In this document: positions 62,843 through 64,000 of the stretch, in pieces
Numbering within the stretch: position 1 is the first letter of the stretch
How the letters are laid out: each line of letters starts with the position of its first letter
DNA from: JACVRW01 sp963728495
Lineage (GTDB): Bacteria > Actinomycetota > Thermoleophilia > Solirubrobacterales > Thermoleophilaceae
Direction of reading: 5' to 3'
Assembly (NCBI GenBank): GCA_963728495.1
Contig: CAVSKI010000005.1
Location: 310,001 to 374,000 of the forward strand
Length of the DNA stretch: 64,000 bases
Made by a program: the position numbers and the translations under genes
Notes under the pieces: model-generated
What the model saw: the letters and a program-made list of their open reading frames with translations, nothing else
Database searches by the model: none
Told to the model about the DNA's origin: nothing

Positions 62843-63325
62843 CTACCCGGGCTTTGTGCTCATCGCCCAGATCGCTATGAGGTAGGCGATGAGCATGATC
62901 GAGACGAGCACGGTCGCGACGCGCGTCGAGGTGCGGCCGGTCCCGCCGTCACCGCGGCGGGCTCTGCGGAGCGCGATCCCGCCGGCGATAAGCGAGATGA
63001 TCAGGAACAGGCCACTCGCGTCGGAAATGATGTAGCCGATGCCGATCCAGTCGGGGATCGCGTCGTCGGGAAGATCGGAGTAGCCCTCCTTGTCAGCGAC
63101 CCACTCGGCGGAGCCGCGCATGACGATGAAGGAGGGCAGGGCGGCGTAGAGGAGCACCCTGAAGCCCGACGTGACGTTCTCGAGCGAGCCGCCTCGCCAT
63201 GCCGGCACGAGGTAAACAATCGCCAAGACCAGCGAGCCGACGAGCGCCATCGCACCGACGACGTGGACGAACAGCGGGAGCTCCCACTCGCTCGGCCGAT
63301 CGGCGGCCAGCCAGGTCACGCCCAC
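62843..63325 (-). CDS. Small integral membrane protein, unknown
   Basis: 160 residues from GTG 63325, overlapping the upstream stop by 10 bases. Four predicted membrane segments (HVVGAMALVGSLVLAIVYL, VLLYAALPSFIVM, GLFLIISLIAGGIAL, VATVLVSIMLIAYLIAIWA). Not recognised beyond resembling DUF2269-like paired membrane proteins. Likely works with the next gene upstream. Confidence 0.7.
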   Translation of the reverse strand: MGVTWLAADRPSEWELPLFVHVVGAMALVGSLVLAIVYLVPAWRGGSLENVTSGFRVLLYAALPSFIVMRGSAEWVADKEGYSDLPDDAIPDWIGIGYIISDASGLFLIISLIAGGIALRRARRGDGGTGRTSTRVATVLVSIMLIAYLIAIWAMSTKPG

Positions 63326-63714
63326 GGCTTGAAGATCATGTCGAGGAGCAGCAGTAGGACCACGACCGTGCGCAGCCAGTGGAACGTGCCAGGGGAGAAC
63401 GTCGTCACGCGCGGCGGGCCCGGACCCTCAGCCAACTCCGGCTGGTAGCCGAACCGCGCCTGGATTCCCTGGAAGGTCGCGATAACCCACAACGCGAGCG
63501 CGATCAGAATCCAGGCGTCGAAGAGCGAGTAGTCGTCGAGAGCGAGCCAGATCCCGAGCACCAAGGTGCCGAGGCCGCCGACGTCCCAAAGCCGGTCAGC
63601 GACGAAGAGCGCGTGCTTGGGCGCCGGGCCGCCGAGCGCGAAGGCGGTGTACATCACGACCGTGCCGGCGAGGCAGAACGCGAAGAGGACGTGAAAGAAG
63701 AGGACGTACTCCAC
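63316..63714 (-). CDS. Small integral membrane protein (DUF2269-like)
   Basis: 132 residues. Three to four membrane segments (LFFHVLFAFCLAGTVVMYTAF, LGTLVLGIWLAL, AWILIALALWVIATF, TVVVLLLLLDMIF). The pattern FHVLFA...VMYTAFALGG resembles DUF2269 proteins. Coupled to the other membrane gene by a 10-base overlap. Function unknown. Confidence 0.72.
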   Translation of the reverse strand: MEYVLFFHVLFAFCLAGTVVMYTAFALGGPAPKHALFVADRLWDVGGLGTLVLGIWLALDDYSLFDAWILIALALWVIATFQGIQARFGYQPELAEGPGPPRVTTFSPGTFHWLRTVVVLLLLLDMIFKPWA

Positions 63715-63773
63715 CTGCCCGGGAGCGTACCCAGAAAGGGACCATCGAATGGTGCGGCTCGCCGAGCTGCGGT

Positions 63774-64000
63774 CTAAACAGATCCTCCGGTGTGGAGCGG
63801 GTCGCGGTGGAGCACGACCTTGGTGGTCTTGGCGGCGTAGGCGTGGGGAGCTTCGTCCCAGCCGGCGTCGAGCGTGGTGACGCGTTCGGCCTCGAATCCG
63901 CTGCGGGCAACAAACGCGAGCAGGTCGGGCAGGATCGCGCGGGCGTGAGACACGCCGAGGCGCAGTGTCGCGTCGTTGGCGTACATGCGCATCAGCGGGA
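63774..64000 (-). CDS. Zinc-dependent alcohol dehydrogenase, C-terminal end (cut by window edge)
   Basis: About 74 residues: LRLGVSHARAILPDLLAFVA, TTLDAGWDEAPHAYAAKTTK, VVLHRDPLH. This is the C-terminal part of a zinc-type medium-chain dehydrogenase (the family's lid/NAD domain end). Upstream sequence is outside the window. Confidence 0.72.
   Translation of the reverse strand, partial: PLMRMYANDATLRLGVSHARAILPDLLAFVARSGFEAERVTTLDAGWDEAPHAYAAKTTKVVLHRDPLHTGGSV

Overview
The window is GC-rich, dense bacterial DNA (mostly NNC/NNG codons) with many GTG and TTG starts and many 4-base stop/start overlaps. Gene content (stand-alone LigD polymerase domain, LmbU-type regulator, DyP peroxidase beside a GMC oxidase, AlkZ-like winged-helix protein, class III cyclases, CHRD protein) suggests a high-GC actinobacterium, probably near Thermoleophilia/Solirubrobacterales. 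That placement is inference from family content. There is no rRNA, complete tRNA, CRISPR array, transposase or phage structural gene.

Layout. (1) 1-3.5 kb, minus: sugar cluster of GH130-type phosphorylase (cut by the edge), GT4, and GT4 fused to a second domain. (2) 3.7-6.4 kb: DHA2 exporter, a repeat-bearing membrane-anchored protein, and a stand-alone cyclase domain. (3) 15.4-6.3 kb, minus: one coupled operon of STAND-like ATPase/TPR protein, cholesterol-oxidase-like GMC enzyme, alpha/beta hydrolase with a Cys in the nucleophile position, two unknown proteins and DyP peroxidase. (4) 15.8-20.5 kb: AlkZ-like protein, CHRD protein, LPG-synthase-TM protein with DedA, DNA polymerase IV. (5) 20.6-42 kb: an accessory region crowded with hydrolases and conflict-associated domains. 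It holds a membrane TIR protein, an astacin-like protease, a DUF4231/SLATT-like 2TM protein, two proteins sharing a TRAFs-binding (ASK1-like) domain, a serine hydrolase, M19 dipeptidase, leishmanolysin-like protease, LmbU regulator with patatin, a five-gene operon (two metallophosphoesterases, Vps62-like protein, trypsin, trypsin-endonuclease I fusion), and a divergent trypsin. (6) 42-50 kb: DHA2 exporter, orphan response regulator, MocR regulator, GH3 and glycoamylase-like secreted enzymes. (7) 50-64 kb: cyclase, small genes, methyltransferase, FAD oxidase, antiporter, LigD polymerase, XthA, flippase-like protein, P450, NmrA-like reductase, membrane proteins and an alcohol dehydrogenase end.

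Most interesting: the 20.6-42 kb region, especially the trypsin-endonuclease I fusion in its operon with phosphoesterases and the convergent TRAFs-binding pair; two copies of an unlabelled imperfect palindromic element (15.5 and 31.9 kb); and a tRNA-Met-like 3' half at 62.7 kb. At least six otherwise conserved genes are broken by what looks like one extra base each. That may reflect assembly error, so 'broken' calls should be read with caution.
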